NCBI GenBank assembly: GCA_003427395.1
Contig: BFEA01000338.1
Span: forward strand, 1,341,583 to 1,369,378
Source of the DNA: Chara braunii
Taxonomy: Eukaryota; Streptophyta; Charophyceae; Charales; Characeae
Reading direction: 5' to 3'
Length of the DNA stretch: 27,796 nucleotides
Shown here: positions 18,300 through 27,730 of the stretch, one piece after another
Layout: every line of letters begins with the position of its first letter
Position numbering within the stretch: the stretch's first letter is position 1
Position numbers and translations under genes: made by a program
The notes under the pieces: model-generated
The model's input: the letters and a program-made list of their open reading frames with translations, nothing else
The model's database searches: none
What the model was told of the DNA's origin: nothing

Positions 18300-20856
18300 T
18301 AGCATTACTTTCCTCCGCTTGTGCTTGGATGCGGGCCTCGACTTGTTCCTCCTGTTCATCTCCCCATCTCACTACCCCCTGCGCAGGGGCGCGTTGCATC
18401 GGGCTAGCTCTCCAACTCCCTCTCGACCTCTCTGATTGGGAAAAAAAGCGCCAGTTGTCCTTCAGAGCGTTCCTCATGAAGTTCAAATGCAAATTCTTTT
18501 CCTCCGACAGCTTCTCATTCAGGTGCAGAAGCAACAGAGTTGAGACATTCTGTGACAGCGCTATAGCCTCCAACTCATGACTATTTGGTTCCCCTCACTG
18601 CGTCCAAGTTAAACCACTTAACTCCTGCCTGCGTTAATGCATCTGCCGTAGGATGGTCTATCCTGACATCTAGAGGAAAATAGAACTTTGCCAGTTTTGT
18701 ATCGAGCGGGACGCTGCAACTTGCCATCACTGACCTGGGGATGATTCTCATCGGAAACGCATCTCCAAACAGGAACTTTGCCCTTGTAATTAGCGGTGAC
18801 CTATCAGTGGAGACTGAGAGGAGGTTAGCCCGCCATCTGACTGCACCATCCCTAGGAATTGTGTTGCGTCCCTTGTCTTTGCACAAACCAGGGGCACTAT
18901 TCTTCTATCTATGGGCAGTCTGGTTTGCTCTCTGCTTCTGTATTCCTTCTTCCTGGTCGTGTCTGACTCCGCCTCCCTTCTTCTGAGCGAACCCCCAGAA
19001 CTACCCGTAGATGACTCTGACCCCTCTGCCCGTAGGAACCCTTCCCCTTCGAAGGCCGGATCGTCACCAATCAATCTACTGCCCATGAGCACTCTTGACT
19101 GTGAAGAAGACGTCCTTGTTGACCGTTCTGTTCCCCAACCTCCTACCGCACCCTCCTCTGGCCTAGGGGGGTTCCACTGCCCCCCCCGACTCTGTCCTCC
19201 TTGGCCCGAGCTTGGTCCCCCGCTCCTTCCCTGGCCCTGGTCTGTCAGCAGAGCAGGCCTCATTCCTTCCCCCAACTGGCGCCTATGATGAATCAGGGTT
19301 GTCTCCCCTCCATTCTCCCAACCAGTAACAAGCCCGCTGTAAGCTCTGATTGGGATCGATCTGACCACTGGGTCATGGTAAACGGGGGGGAGATCTCCCG
19401 TGTGCCTTGGTAATGTGGCTGGGGGAAGGTAGTATGACTGTAAAGGGCCGAGTGGTTGAGGGGGGGGGTTCGGGTAAGGGTGGCCGGACCACGGTGGGGG
19501 GGGGGACCATGGAACTAACTGAGCTTGCAAGGGAGGAATGGGATGTGCCGGGGGGGGGGGGGAGAACTAGTGTATGCCTATCAGCTCTGGGCCCCAGGGG
19601 CCCCGAAATAGGGTGTTACCCTGAGCCTCTCCCTGGATACAGGTTACACAGTATGGATTCTGGCAGGGAAAACCTTGACTAGATTGGGGTTGCGAATGGG
19701 GTTGCGAGTGGCTTCTAACTTGCTGCTGGATCTCACCCTGCCCTTGTCTCAAAACTTCCGGTTGGGGGGCCGCATGAGTCTGGGGCGGCTGCTGAGCAGG
19801 TCTGCCTGGCTCACTTGCTGCTTGCGGGACGTTCTGCTGTGGCCGACTTCCTTCCCTCTGTTGTTGACCATGTGGCTGCTGCTGGTTCTGTTGTCGCTGT
19901 TGCTGTTGTTGTTGTTGCTGTTGTTGATGTTGCTGTTGTTGTTGCTGCTGTGGATGTTGACGAGGTAGCCTAGAGTTTACCCACCCCCTGCATTGACCGG
20001 CTCCCTCTTGTCGGGGGCAGTTGTCTTCAGAATGGAAGTACCAACGACACTTTCGGCACTACTCTGAGTAGGGAGTGGCTATCTCCACCGTCCATACCTC
20101 TCCTTTCGGCGACTCTATGGTCAATGTGTCGTCTACTATGAAGCGTGCCTGGGGGTCCATGTCCAGCTTGATGTTCATCAATTTTGGCTTTGTTCCGTCT
20201 GCTTCTGGAGGATGCATTGCTTTGACGCCACCAAACAGCTCTTCCGCAGCAGACGAAACATAACACATTGCATCCTACGGAACCCTCAAAGCTATAATCC
20301 AGAAATTCGTTTCTGCCTCCCGCAGCCTCAAGTCCTTTAGTTCCCCTTTTGTCATCCACGGTTTGACCATTACCGGATACTCGATCCCCCTTAGTGTCAG
20401 CTTTAGGGAGCGTTTTTGGACCAGCCTGGTTGCTACCTCCACCGCTTTGGCGACATAAGAGACCACATTCCGACTCTCGAAGGTAATTCTTCCTCGCCGT
20501 ATTTCAGGGTTGAAGAGTCTTCTCGCCATCCATCCATCCTCGTAAGATCTGATGAGATCTTCCTTTACACTCCTCGTCAGATCTCGCGGTTCATCCCGAA
20601 AAATGAATATAACAGTCCTTTCCTTCAACCATCTCTCTTTGATGGCATCGTAGGACTCGTTGACTTTGAACCGCTTCCCTCGCTCATCAATTACCACCTC
20701 TCCCAGATCGGCTGCTAGCTGTACTATTCCCTCGTCGTAGCACTGACCAATAGCCTGCCTCGTGCGTTCCTCCATCACCCAAAAGTTGGTTGGGGGGGCA
20801 AGAGGGGGGGGTAACCCTCTACCTCCTGCCTCCCCTCCCGCCTCCTCTCCTTGCAT
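18292..20856 (-). pseudogene. LINE ORF1: gag-like protein with CCHC zinc knuckle and polyGln/Pro-rich region
   Basis: ATG at 20854-20856. One frame runs to about 18870 with only three stops, all TAG (20275-20277, 20059-20061, 19567-19569). N-terminal globular part: FWVMEERTRQAIGQCYDEGI, RTVIFIFRDEPRDLTRSVKE, RGRITFESRNVVSYVAKAVE. Then CRKCRWYFHSEDNC, a perfect C-x2-C-x4-H-x4-C knuckle for nucleic acid binding, directly after one TAG. Next a polyGln tract, a Pro-rich stretch and a Gly/Arg/Ser-rich stretch. Near 18870 the frame shifts to ANLLSVSTDRSPLITRAKFL, and near 18590 it shifts back to NVSTLLLLHLNEKLSEEKNL, ending just before the ORF2 start. ORF1 proteins package the element RNA. Confidence 0.8.
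19877..19960. repeat. CAA/CAG-type microsatellite coding polyGln in ORF1
   Basis: On the minus strand a run of CAA and CAG codons with a few CAT encodes about 25 nearly continuous Gln residues after the zinc knuckle. Confidence 0.85.
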
Positions 20857-21800
20857 ATCTAATACTCCCCCCTTCCTGCACCTTCTCTTTCAAGTACTGC
20901 AGCGTAGAGCAAACTAAAATCCTTTCTGTCTGGACGAATACACGAACTCTCTAGCCCTAGATCCTTCCTTTCTGCACTCTCGATCCACTTCTCCTTACCT
21001 CTTCCCCCCAAAATTCCCACTCTATCGAAGATGTATCCCCCTCTTAAGTCCCTTCCCTCATACAGTCACCTTTCTGCGTTTACCTTTCCACTCCGTCGGA
21101 TGTGTACATATCTCCCGGATATTCCCACTTATCCCATCTTCCGAAAGCTCTTCGCTAAATTCGTCACCGCTTTCCCACTAAATTCGTTTATCCCCTCGTG
21201 TGCAGATAATTGAGAACTCCGGGAAGGAGGCTGCTCCGGTCTTGTTGTTGTCAACGTCTCGAATGGAGAGCGTGTATTTCCACGACCAATCCCTGCTCTG
21301 CTAGCGTCGGGGCTACCGTCGTACTTCTTTAATCCAATCGCCACTCTAACTCGCTCTATCCGTCCTTGAGGTCTGGCAGGTGTCAATACTTCCCGAATTT
21401 TTACCACGAATCTTGCACCGCGCGGTGAACAAGCAGGTTAAAAGCATCTCCCATTGGCGGGTGACATCCAGGTAATATGGTAGCCATTGAAAGAAGCGTC
21501 GGAGATTTCTCAAGAACCACTCCCGATCCGCTTCCACTACGGCTTGCTTCACTTGGACTTCTTTTGCATCAATGTCGTCACCCTAAACTTCAGTCTACTT
21601 GGGCGCATGGTGCATCTTCAAGGATTCCCTTCATCGGACCATTGGGCATCACCGCCTCTCTGAACATCTCACTAATTAGTTGCCATCTACCGACCTACTC
21701 CCGGGCTACCTTGAGAGGAGACAGTCCGACATAGTCGGTACTCTCGACGAGAGAGTATGGAGCTTCACCGTTCCCCGTCGGCGATGACGGGGTGGTACGG
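20857..21800 (-). pseudogene. Coding-like 5' segment upstream of LINE ORF1
   Basis: Several minus-strand frames are protein-like and follow one another: GEAPYSLVESTDYVGLSPLK, GRWQLISEMFREAVMPNGPM, then after frame changes AVVEADREWFLRNLRRFFQW, LPYYLDVTRQWEMLLTCLFT, KIREVLTPARPQGRIERVRV and YIFDRVGILGGRGKEKWIES. TAG or TGA stops occur at intervals (for example TAG at 21695-21697). Whether this is the original N-terminal part of ORF1, the 5' leader of the LINE or a neighbouring element cannot be settled by eye. I recognise no named domain. Confidence 0.4.
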
Positions 21801-21866
21801 CAAGGCAGGGCCTACGGCCGACTCCACCAGACGTCGGCCTGGACCGGCACCGGTTCGGAGCGACCC

Positions 21867-21896
21867 AAAAATTAGCGCTAGAAAAATTAGCGCTAG
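21867..21896. repeat. 15-bp direct repeat, two copies
   Basis: AAAAATTAGCGCTAG occurs at 21867-21881 and again at 21882-21896. Each copy holds the palindrome TAGCGCTA, and a shortened third (ATAGCGC) follows. Confidence 0.8.
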
Positions 21897-22066
21897 AATA
21901 GCGCAGCCGCCCAACCCCGGCGCCCCCCAACATGTCACAGCTGGGTATTCCCTCGTTTCAAATTTTACAATGACTCTGAATTGTAAAGAAAAAAAAAAAC
22001 AAAAATTATGTTGTGGATTTCGTAGTAGGATTGTTCAAGGTATTCTTAGCCTAAGCTGGGTAATGG

Positions 22067-22150
22067 CCCCGGTCTCAAACTGTTCGACATATGGTTTCAT
22101 ATGGGACGCCCCGGTCTCAAACTGTTCCACATATGTTTTCATATGGGACG
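22067..22150. repeat. 42-bp tandem duplication
   Basis: Two nearly identical 42-bp units start CCCCGGTCTCAAACTGTTC at 22067 and 22109. Each contains CATATG/TTTCATATGGG words. They lie upstream of the cysteine-rich gene; a link with its promoter is only positional. Confidence 0.85.
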
Positions 22151-22439
22151 CCGGGCCCTGTTCCCAGCAGCACGTGTTGCTCCCCACGAATAGATAAAAT
22201 TGGCGATGTCACAACCATTCTCTCTGAAAGTGGCCGGCACCTAAGCAGCGTGAGGTGGTGTTATTGAGGAGAAGAGTCGCCCGGTGGAAATGAAAAGGAG
22301 GGACGATTCGATCTGAAGACTGCAAGCCGGCAGTCTCCGCTTCCTTTCTCCTTGTGTTGCTGTCTTCCTTTCTCCCTCTGCACCTATCTGCTCATTCTGC
22401 TGTGGAGAGTTCGCAGCCGGCAACGTGTCTGGAACGACC

Positions 22440-22745
22440 ATGGCTTGGCGATCGTCAGGACGTCTCGCTTGTGACATCATGGCCTCTACGGCCCTCTACT
22501 TCCTTGTCATCTCATTGCTGTTGACGTCCGCAGGTCCCAGACAGGCTCACGTCCTCGCCGGGTATCCGGCTTGTCAGAGCGCCTGCAACACGGCCTGGGT
22601 GCTCTGCTACAGCACAGCAGGGCTGGTGGCTGGCACAATGACGGGAGGGGCGGCAGCTCCAGCGGTGGTCATAGCTTGCAACTCGCAGCAAGCTGTGTGC
22701 ATGGCGGCATGTGCGGCGGCATTCCTTGTGGCCCCAACGCCCTAG
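22440..22745 (+). CDS. Small probably secreted cysteine-rich protein (101 aa)
   Basis: ATG at 22440-22442 in a strong ACCATGG context; TAG stop at 22743-22745; no intron needed. Residues about 1-35 form a signal peptide: a short basic start (WRSSGR), then the hydrophobic ALYFLVISLLLTSAG. The mature part begins near AHVLAGYPACQSACNTAWVL. Cysteines follow a mirror pattern, C-x3-C-x6-C-x23-C-x6-C-x3-C (CQSAC...C, a Gly/Ala/Thr-rich middle, then CNSQQAVCMAAC), which would suit three disulfides or a helical hairpin. The middle, GLVAGTMTGGAAAPAVVIA, is small and hydrophobic. I recall loosely similar small secreted proteins in algae and fungi, some zygote-linked, but cannot confirm a family. Start at 22479 (MASTALYF) is the alternative. 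No frame damage is seen, unlike the surrounding relics. Confidence 0.72.
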   Translation: MAWRSSGRLACDIMASTALYFLVISLLLTSAGPRQAHVLAGYPACQSACNTAWVLCYSTAGLVAGTMTGGAAAPAVVIACNSQQAVCMAACAAAFLVAPTP

Positions 22746-22754
22746 TCGTGCGAT

Positions 22755-22845
22755 ACGTGTGGGCAGAATTGTATCTGATCAAGTGCAGAGAGCTGCGTGT
22801 GGGCAGAATGATATGTCATGAAGCGCAGAGATCTACGTGTAGGGC
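22755..22845. repeat. About 41-bp direct repeat, 2 copies plus a partial third
   Basis: CGTGTGGGCAGAAT followed by AAG-GCAGAGA words starts near 22756 and 22797; a third start (CGTGTAGGGCA) follows near 22837. It lies in the probable 3' untranslated region of the cysteine-rich gene. Confidence 0.65.
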
Positions 22846-23580
22846 AACTGTGGAGGCGATGGACGGATTCCGGAAGAAGTCGAGGGGAGAAGAAGAAGAA
22901 GTGGCCACCGTCCTTTTCACGACTGAACTCACGGCCTGCTTCTTTCTTAGAGCAGTTTCATTCATATATCTGATCCATTTGACATTGGGAAAGGCCAAAA
23001 AAAAGAGTTTGGGAAGTATCGACTTTCATATCATCTGATCTGAGGTTCATATAACAGAGGGGGGGGGAAGGTGGGGGCGGTAAGAATATCGATACGTTTC
23101 TATTTTGTACTCTGGGTTGTCTAACGTACTCGATGTCCGTTAATTTCATGTTCTTCGTTTTCGATGGCATTGCATCTGGACTGTAATATGTAGCACGCTG
23201 TAAACTTAAGCATGCTTGATGAAACTTGAAGTGTGTAACAACAAAATGGGAGTTCGGGACGCTTGAGATCTAGCAAGCAAGATGTAAGTCACGGCGACAT
23301 ATCACTCACTGGATGGGCTTGATGAGAGGAAGAGTCCGGGGAAATATGGACAGACATACGGTTTCACGGGAGTTGTAAATATGTAACAACAACATCATGA
23401 TGGGAGATCGAGCGAGATGTAAGTTACCACGACGGGCCAGTAAAATGGGCGGAAAAAGGGACACAGAGGGAGGGACGAGGGTTTGCGGTAAAAGGGACGG
23501 AAGGGACAAAGGTCAGCCGGAAGATGAACAGGAGAGAGGGACAAGCCGCGCACGACGTGCAGGCGGAACTTTCTTATTGA
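22846..23580. other. No further gene recognised; 3' flank of the cysteine-rich gene
   Basis: Two TGTAA words near 23183 and 23200 could serve as algal-type polyadenylation signals, but this is speculative. A weak duplication is visible: GTAACAACAAAATGGGAG near 23235 and GTAACAACAACATCATGATG near 23382, each followed by AGATGTAAGT. A G-rich run (23058-23084) is also present. Confidence 0.4.
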
Positions 23581-23581
23581 C

Positions 23582-23985
23582 AGGCATGTTTAGTTGCGAA
23601 GCTATGGAGAGCTTGTGCCTGCACACTTTCTCCTTTCTCTCCTCACTTCGCTGTTCTCTCTCGGAGTCTTCTTCAGGGCATGTTTAGTTGCGAAGCTATG
23701 GAGAGCTTGTGCCTGCACACTCTCTCTCTTTTCTATCCTCACGTCGCTGTTCTCTCTCAGAGTCTTATCTTCAGAGCGTGTGCCTGCACCATAACTTCTT
23801 CCCTCTTTTTTCCTGACTTTGTTGCTCTCTCTCTGTCCACGTATCGTATGCAGAGACCGATTTACTTCTTTGATTGAAAGTGCAGTGATGTACAGAGAGG
23901 GAGGACGATCATCGTATAGAGGGTCATCTTTCATTTTGACGGGCGTTTAGCTCTGCAGGGAACATGGAGATGTTGTGAGTGCACT
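23582..23985. repeat. About 94-bp minisatellite, two good and two diverged copies
   Basis: GGCATGTTTAGTTGCGAAGC plus TATGGAGAGCTTGTGCCTGCACAC starts at 23583 and again at 23678. A shortened copy (GCGTGTGCCTGCACC) occurs near 23777, and a distant copy (GACGGGCGTTTAGCTCTGCA, then GTGAGTGCAC) at about 23938-23985. The small open frames here are repeat products. Confidence 0.75.
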
Positions 23986-23999
23986 TTTCTTGGAGACGT

Positions 24000-24325
24000 G
24001 CCGAGTCGTCTTTCATAATTGATGGGCTCGGGGTACAGGCATTTGACGGGGTGAGGAGGAGGGAGAGGAACAGCCATAGCTGGTTGTTGCGGCTTTCGAG
24101 TATCCAAACAGCCACAGCAGCTAGTTGAATACTCAAATAGCAGAAAAAGTTGCAGAAACAGTGCATGGCCGACTGTTCCACCCAAAGATAGAGTTGTTTT
24201 ACTATGCTTTTTGGTCGGCTTTTTTCTACTTGCACCGTTTAGTTGAGGCAACTCAACGGTGTGACAGCTGAAAATGTTCATTTTAATTCGATTGAAAATC
24301 AGAAGTGCATTTATAAATGGCACGG
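24000..24325. other. No gene recognised
   Basis: Open frames are short and overlap on both strands with no recognisable domain. Confidence 0.4.
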
Positions 24326-24401
24326 ATACAATTGTTCTGTTTTTCTTTTTTTCACATTTTGGAATACAATTGTTCTGTTTTTTCTTTTTTCACAATTGGA
24401 G
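24326..24401. repeat. 38-bp tandem duplication
   Basis: ATACAATTGTTCTGTTTTTC starts at 24326 and again, with one extra T, at 24364. Both copies continue through poly(T) to TTCACA. Confidence 0.85.
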
Positions 24402-24621
24402 TGGCATACGGGCACTTACACAGCAGAAAATGAAGAGTGAGTCGCCAGAATCCCGTACGAAAATAGCAAACGGAGGGAGGCTTGTACAGCTTCTCCAGAA
24501 AAACGCCTTTTGGGGGAATAAGGGGGTCGTTGAGCGGGCTGTCTCGAAAAAAGGGGAGAGCCAACTCAGAGGAAAGTCACAAGGGTAGGGGGTGTAATAT
24601 TCGAAAGAAACCAACGGCTAG

Positions 24622-24705
24622 ATCACTTGGACTATCACTTGGACTAAGGGTCTCTTTCCACACCACTTGAACTCAAGGGTTGAAGGAAAATTCTTCGTTC
24701 AACCC
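24622..24705. repeat. 12-bp tandem pair and a short hairpin
   Basis: ATCACTTGGACT is repeated head-to-tail at 24622-24633 and 24634-24645. Downstream, GGGTTGAA (24678-24685) and TTCAACCC (24698-24705) form a stem that continues, after one mismatch, with three more pairs. It could be an end of an unrecognised transposon. Confidence 0.5.
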
Positions 24706-25010
24706 CACCCTAACCTGGCGGTGAAGTTTTTTCTACTTTCATGCTCTCTAGTGCTAGCCCTTGAAACTCGAGTGCCCCTGGGCAAATTCGCACTTGAGCT
24801 CAAGATACCTCTCCGGAAGCCTTGGGTTCAAGTGTGAGGGGACGGCGGCTCCGACATCGGTGGCAATTATTATTATTATTTTTTTTGTGGACCGTTCCAG
24901 GTCTACCGGTTGGTCCAGCCGTCCGGCAGGCCTCTCAATGGCTCGTTGGCAGTGGTATCATCCGCGTTGGAGTGTGGCTTGTGCTGGGGGTGGGGGGGAG
25001 AGAAATGGCC

Positions 25011-25325
25011 GTTGAGCGGACCGACGGTTGGAGGCGGGCAGTGGGCTGGCGTGCAGCGGGGGTGGAGGGTGGGTTGGGGGGCGGGAGGGTGTCTGGCCGG
25101 GGCAGTTCAAATTTGAGCGGTGGTGGTGGACTTCATTCCCTCCGTTTGCCTGTGCGTGTGATGTCGTGTTGAGCGGACTGACGGTCGGAGGCGGGCAGTG
25201 GGCTGGCGTGCAGCGGGGGTGGAGGGTGAGTTGGGGGGCGGGGGGGTGTCTGGCCGGGCCAGTTCAAATTTGAACGATGGTGGTGGACACCATTCCCTGC
25301 GTTTGCCTGTGGGTGTGATGTCGTC
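25011..25325. repeat. 157-bp tandem duplication upstream of the trihelix-like gene
   Basis: Two near-identical units start GTTGAGCGGAC at 25011 and 25168. They share GGGCAGTGGGCTGGCGTGCA, CAGTTCAAATTTGA and TTTGCCTGTG. The few differences suggest a recent duplication. Together with the preceding G-rich stretch this may be the 5' region of the gene at 25608. Confidence 0.88.
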
Positions 25326-25607
25326 CTTCACATGCGCGACAGGCGTGTGGTAATGTATGGCGTTGTGCACCAATGCCATGGTCTTCGTCGCCTTCAGAGC
25401 ACATTTGGCATCTTCGTAGGTTGCCATCGTGTCCGTGACGTCCCGTTTCATGGCAGACCGTCTCGGGAAGATTGTCGTTTTGTGTGTCGTCTTGCTGGTC
25501 CTTGTGGTCATTGTCCTCTTGCACCTGTCTGGTTTGCTGCACGGCCGTGCGAGGACAAAAAACGGAGGTTGCCGAACACGACATCACATAGGAAGCTGGC
25601 AGCAATC

Positions 25608-27214
25608 ATGGCAGGTGCGAACGGCCATGAGAGGTACACATACGGCATGGGAGCAGGGCCGATGTTCAGTGATGGGAACGAAGCCCCACCCCGGTTCGAC
25701 CCCAGTCTTTACGTCCATCTGCCGCCCCATCAGCAGCCGCTGCCTGATGGTGACACTTGGGCGCCCCCCTCTGCCACATTGCCATTCGCGTATGGATCCA
25801 AGCAGACAATGTCGGAGGGTGCACTGACAGACAGTGACAGTGATGCGGGGTGCTGCCAGCGAAGGAACGATGGAATTGCTCCTGTATTCTGACGGCCGAC
25901 ATGGGATGTGCCCGCCGTTGGATCTTCAATTATCCTCCGGGGGCCAGAGAGCAGTCACGCACACTGTTCTCGTCGATCATCCCAGCCAATCCACCGGTGA
26001 CCCATCGGTCGGTGTGCAGGGAGGTCGCGGCAGTCGCAGTCATGCGAGCCATGCAGGACCGTCTATGACTGCGAACAGAGGCGGCTGTGGCCAGCAGTCG
26101 GAGTTCAGTCCAGCGGTTGGGGGTCCATCGGGTGCGGCTGCGGGGGTGCAACGGACCGGGCGATCAGCAAGCTTGCCATCAATGATGCGCTGTGTGGAGA
26201 GAATCATTGCTCGAGTTTCGTCGATGCGGGCAACGAGTGATGGGGAGCGTGAAGCAGAAGGTGAGGACTACGGAGATGGTGCGGCCGATGGAGATGACAT
26301 GGATGACGTGGAAGGCGACACAGAGGACGAGCCGTCGTTGCAACTCGGTGCTCGAAACACAGGAGGTGGAGCACGAACTGGGGTCGGGAGGGGTAGAGGA
26401 AAGGGAAACGCGAGGGTGGTCGGTGCGGATGAAGGAGGCGGGACAAGTGTCGGCCGCACCTATTGGAGTCTGGACGAGTCCCTTGTCCTGGTGCAGTGCA
26501 AAAGGGATTACGAAGAGGCGATGGCAGCCGCAGGGTCTGATTGAATGAAAAACAAGGAATGGAAGTGGACGGACATCGCCAAAAAATATCCGCACAAGGG
26601 GTGGTGAAGGAGTGGGATGCGTGCATGAAGCGTTGGGAAAATGTGATTGGGTGGTACAGGAAAGTTTTCGATAGGGAGAAGGATTCGGATATGCAGTCTT
26701 TTTTACACTCACTCCTAAACAACAGGCTGACAAAGGATACAAGTTCCAGATGGACCGGCGGTTGTATCAAGCGATCACTGCAATGCAGAGCAAAAGCCAA
26801 ACGGCCAATCCTCCGAATCTCGTCGACAGTGGGATGTCACAGCAACAAGGGGGTGGGGGGGTCGGAGGCGGGGAAACTTCCGCAAGTGACAACTGAGAAG
26901 GCGATGGCGGGGATGGCGGTAGACATGCCGGCGGACATGCCGGAGGAACCGTGGGTGGGAAGATGGCGAAGAGGAAGAGCGCGCGGCAGAATGCGTTTGA
27001 AGCTGTGACGGACGTCATGCAGTCCCACTCGAAAGTCGTCGTCGATTCTGTGGACAGGGCGAGCAAAAGGCAGTGCGATGTGCTGCGGCGACAATGCGAC
27101 ATTATGGAGAGGGAGGTGAGAGTGCAGGATACACGGTGCCAGTTCTGGGATTCCGGACAGCGGATGCTGTGTGACACGCTGTTGAAAATAGCGCAAACTC
27201 TTTGCAAGGATTAA
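25608..27214 (+). pseudogene. Trihelix / Myb-SANT-like DNA-binding protein, broken frame (about 535 codons)
   Basis: ATG at 25608-25610 begins MAGANGHERYTYGMGAGP. An acidic and Pro/Gly-rich N-terminus leads to an AT-hook-like GVGRGRGKGNAR and then the trihelix-type domain: RTYWSLDESLVLVQCKRDYE, KNKEWKWTDIAKKYPHKG, VVKEWDACMKRWENVIGWYR. A conserved KGYKFQMDRRLYQAI follows. The C-terminus is a charged, Cys-containing coiled segment (RQCDVLRRQCDIMEREVRVQ, GQRMLCDTLLKIAQTL). The frame changes near 25845 (G4), 26600 (G4) and 26697 (T run) and has TGA at 26542-26544 and 26894-26896. Such proteins are common as trihelix factors and as Myb-like partners of PIF/Harbinger transposases; no transposase is seen here. 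It is a pseudogene, or a gene with assembly indels. Confidence 0.72.
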
Positions 27215-27728
27215 GTGTGGCCTTCACTGCGGTTATTTGGGTAATGGTGCACGAGGGGGGTGGAATGGTTGGGTTGAGGGGGTTTCATTCTAGGGTTGGT
27301 GGGGCGGCGGGGGGGTTGTGATGGCTGTCACATCTCACGAGTCCGGGGAATTTGGTGCAAACACATTGTCAGTGTCGACCGGATGGAGTTCAGTTAAGCG
27401 AACCGCCAGCTGCACACTTGGTGGATGTGCGAGAAGTGACACGACGGCGTTCCGATCTTCTACTTCAACCGCGGCGCAGTGTCCAACGTGCAACTTCCGT
27501 CGTGTCACTCCCGGTTGTTGCGTTTGTTCGTGGCGTTGCTTTTTTATTGCTTTTATTTCACCTTCTTTTTTTTTCCGTCACGACAGGTATCGTCATGTGC
27601 GATATAAGCTCGTCACGTGCAGGGGTTGTGGAGAGAGTTCTCCCGACACGAGCGGGTTCTGTTGCGTGGCGACGCTGAGTGGTGGCCCGTCACGTGCACG
27701 AATTGCGGAAGTTCATGCGATAGGTTTG

Positions 27729-27730
<2 letters not shown>
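27215..27730. other. 3' flank of the trihelix-like gene; no gene recognised
   Basis: G-rich stretches at 27255-27320 and a pyrimidine/T-rich patch at 27540-27575. Two CACGTG palindromes (27614-27619 and 27691-27696) lie in similar CGTCACGTGCA contexts, which may be a short dispersed repeat or G-box sites. The open frame across 27352-27678 has no recognisable domain. Confidence 0.4.

Larger units (their letters stand above)
13534..21800 (-). mobile_element. LINE (non-LTR) retrotransposon, nearly full length but inactivated
   Basis: On the minus strand from right to left: a coding-like 5' segment (21800-20857), ORF1 with a zinc knuckle (20856-18292), then ORF2 with endonuclease, reverse transcriptase and a C-terminal zinc-binding domain (18299-13534). 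The domain order is that of plant LINEs with APE-type endonucleases. ORF2 starts beside the end of ORF1. It carries six TAG codons, several frameshifts and one nested MITE. The exact 5' end, 3' tail and target duplications were not identified. Confidence 0.85.

Noticed and set aside
17547-18302. 251-codon plus-strand open frame
   Set aside because: It is a shadow of the LINE endonuclease on the minus strand.
19675-19968. Plus-strand leucine-rich frame resembling a membrane protein
   Set aside because: The leucines come from reading the complement of the polyGln tract of LINE ORF1.
25107-25511. 134-codon minus-strand open frame
   Set aside because: It crosses the 157-bp tandem duplication and is a by-product of the repeat.
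26204-26800. 198-codon minus-strand open frame rich in Pro, His and Leu
   Set aside because: It is the complement of the trihelix-like gene in GC-rich sequence, with low-complexity composition.
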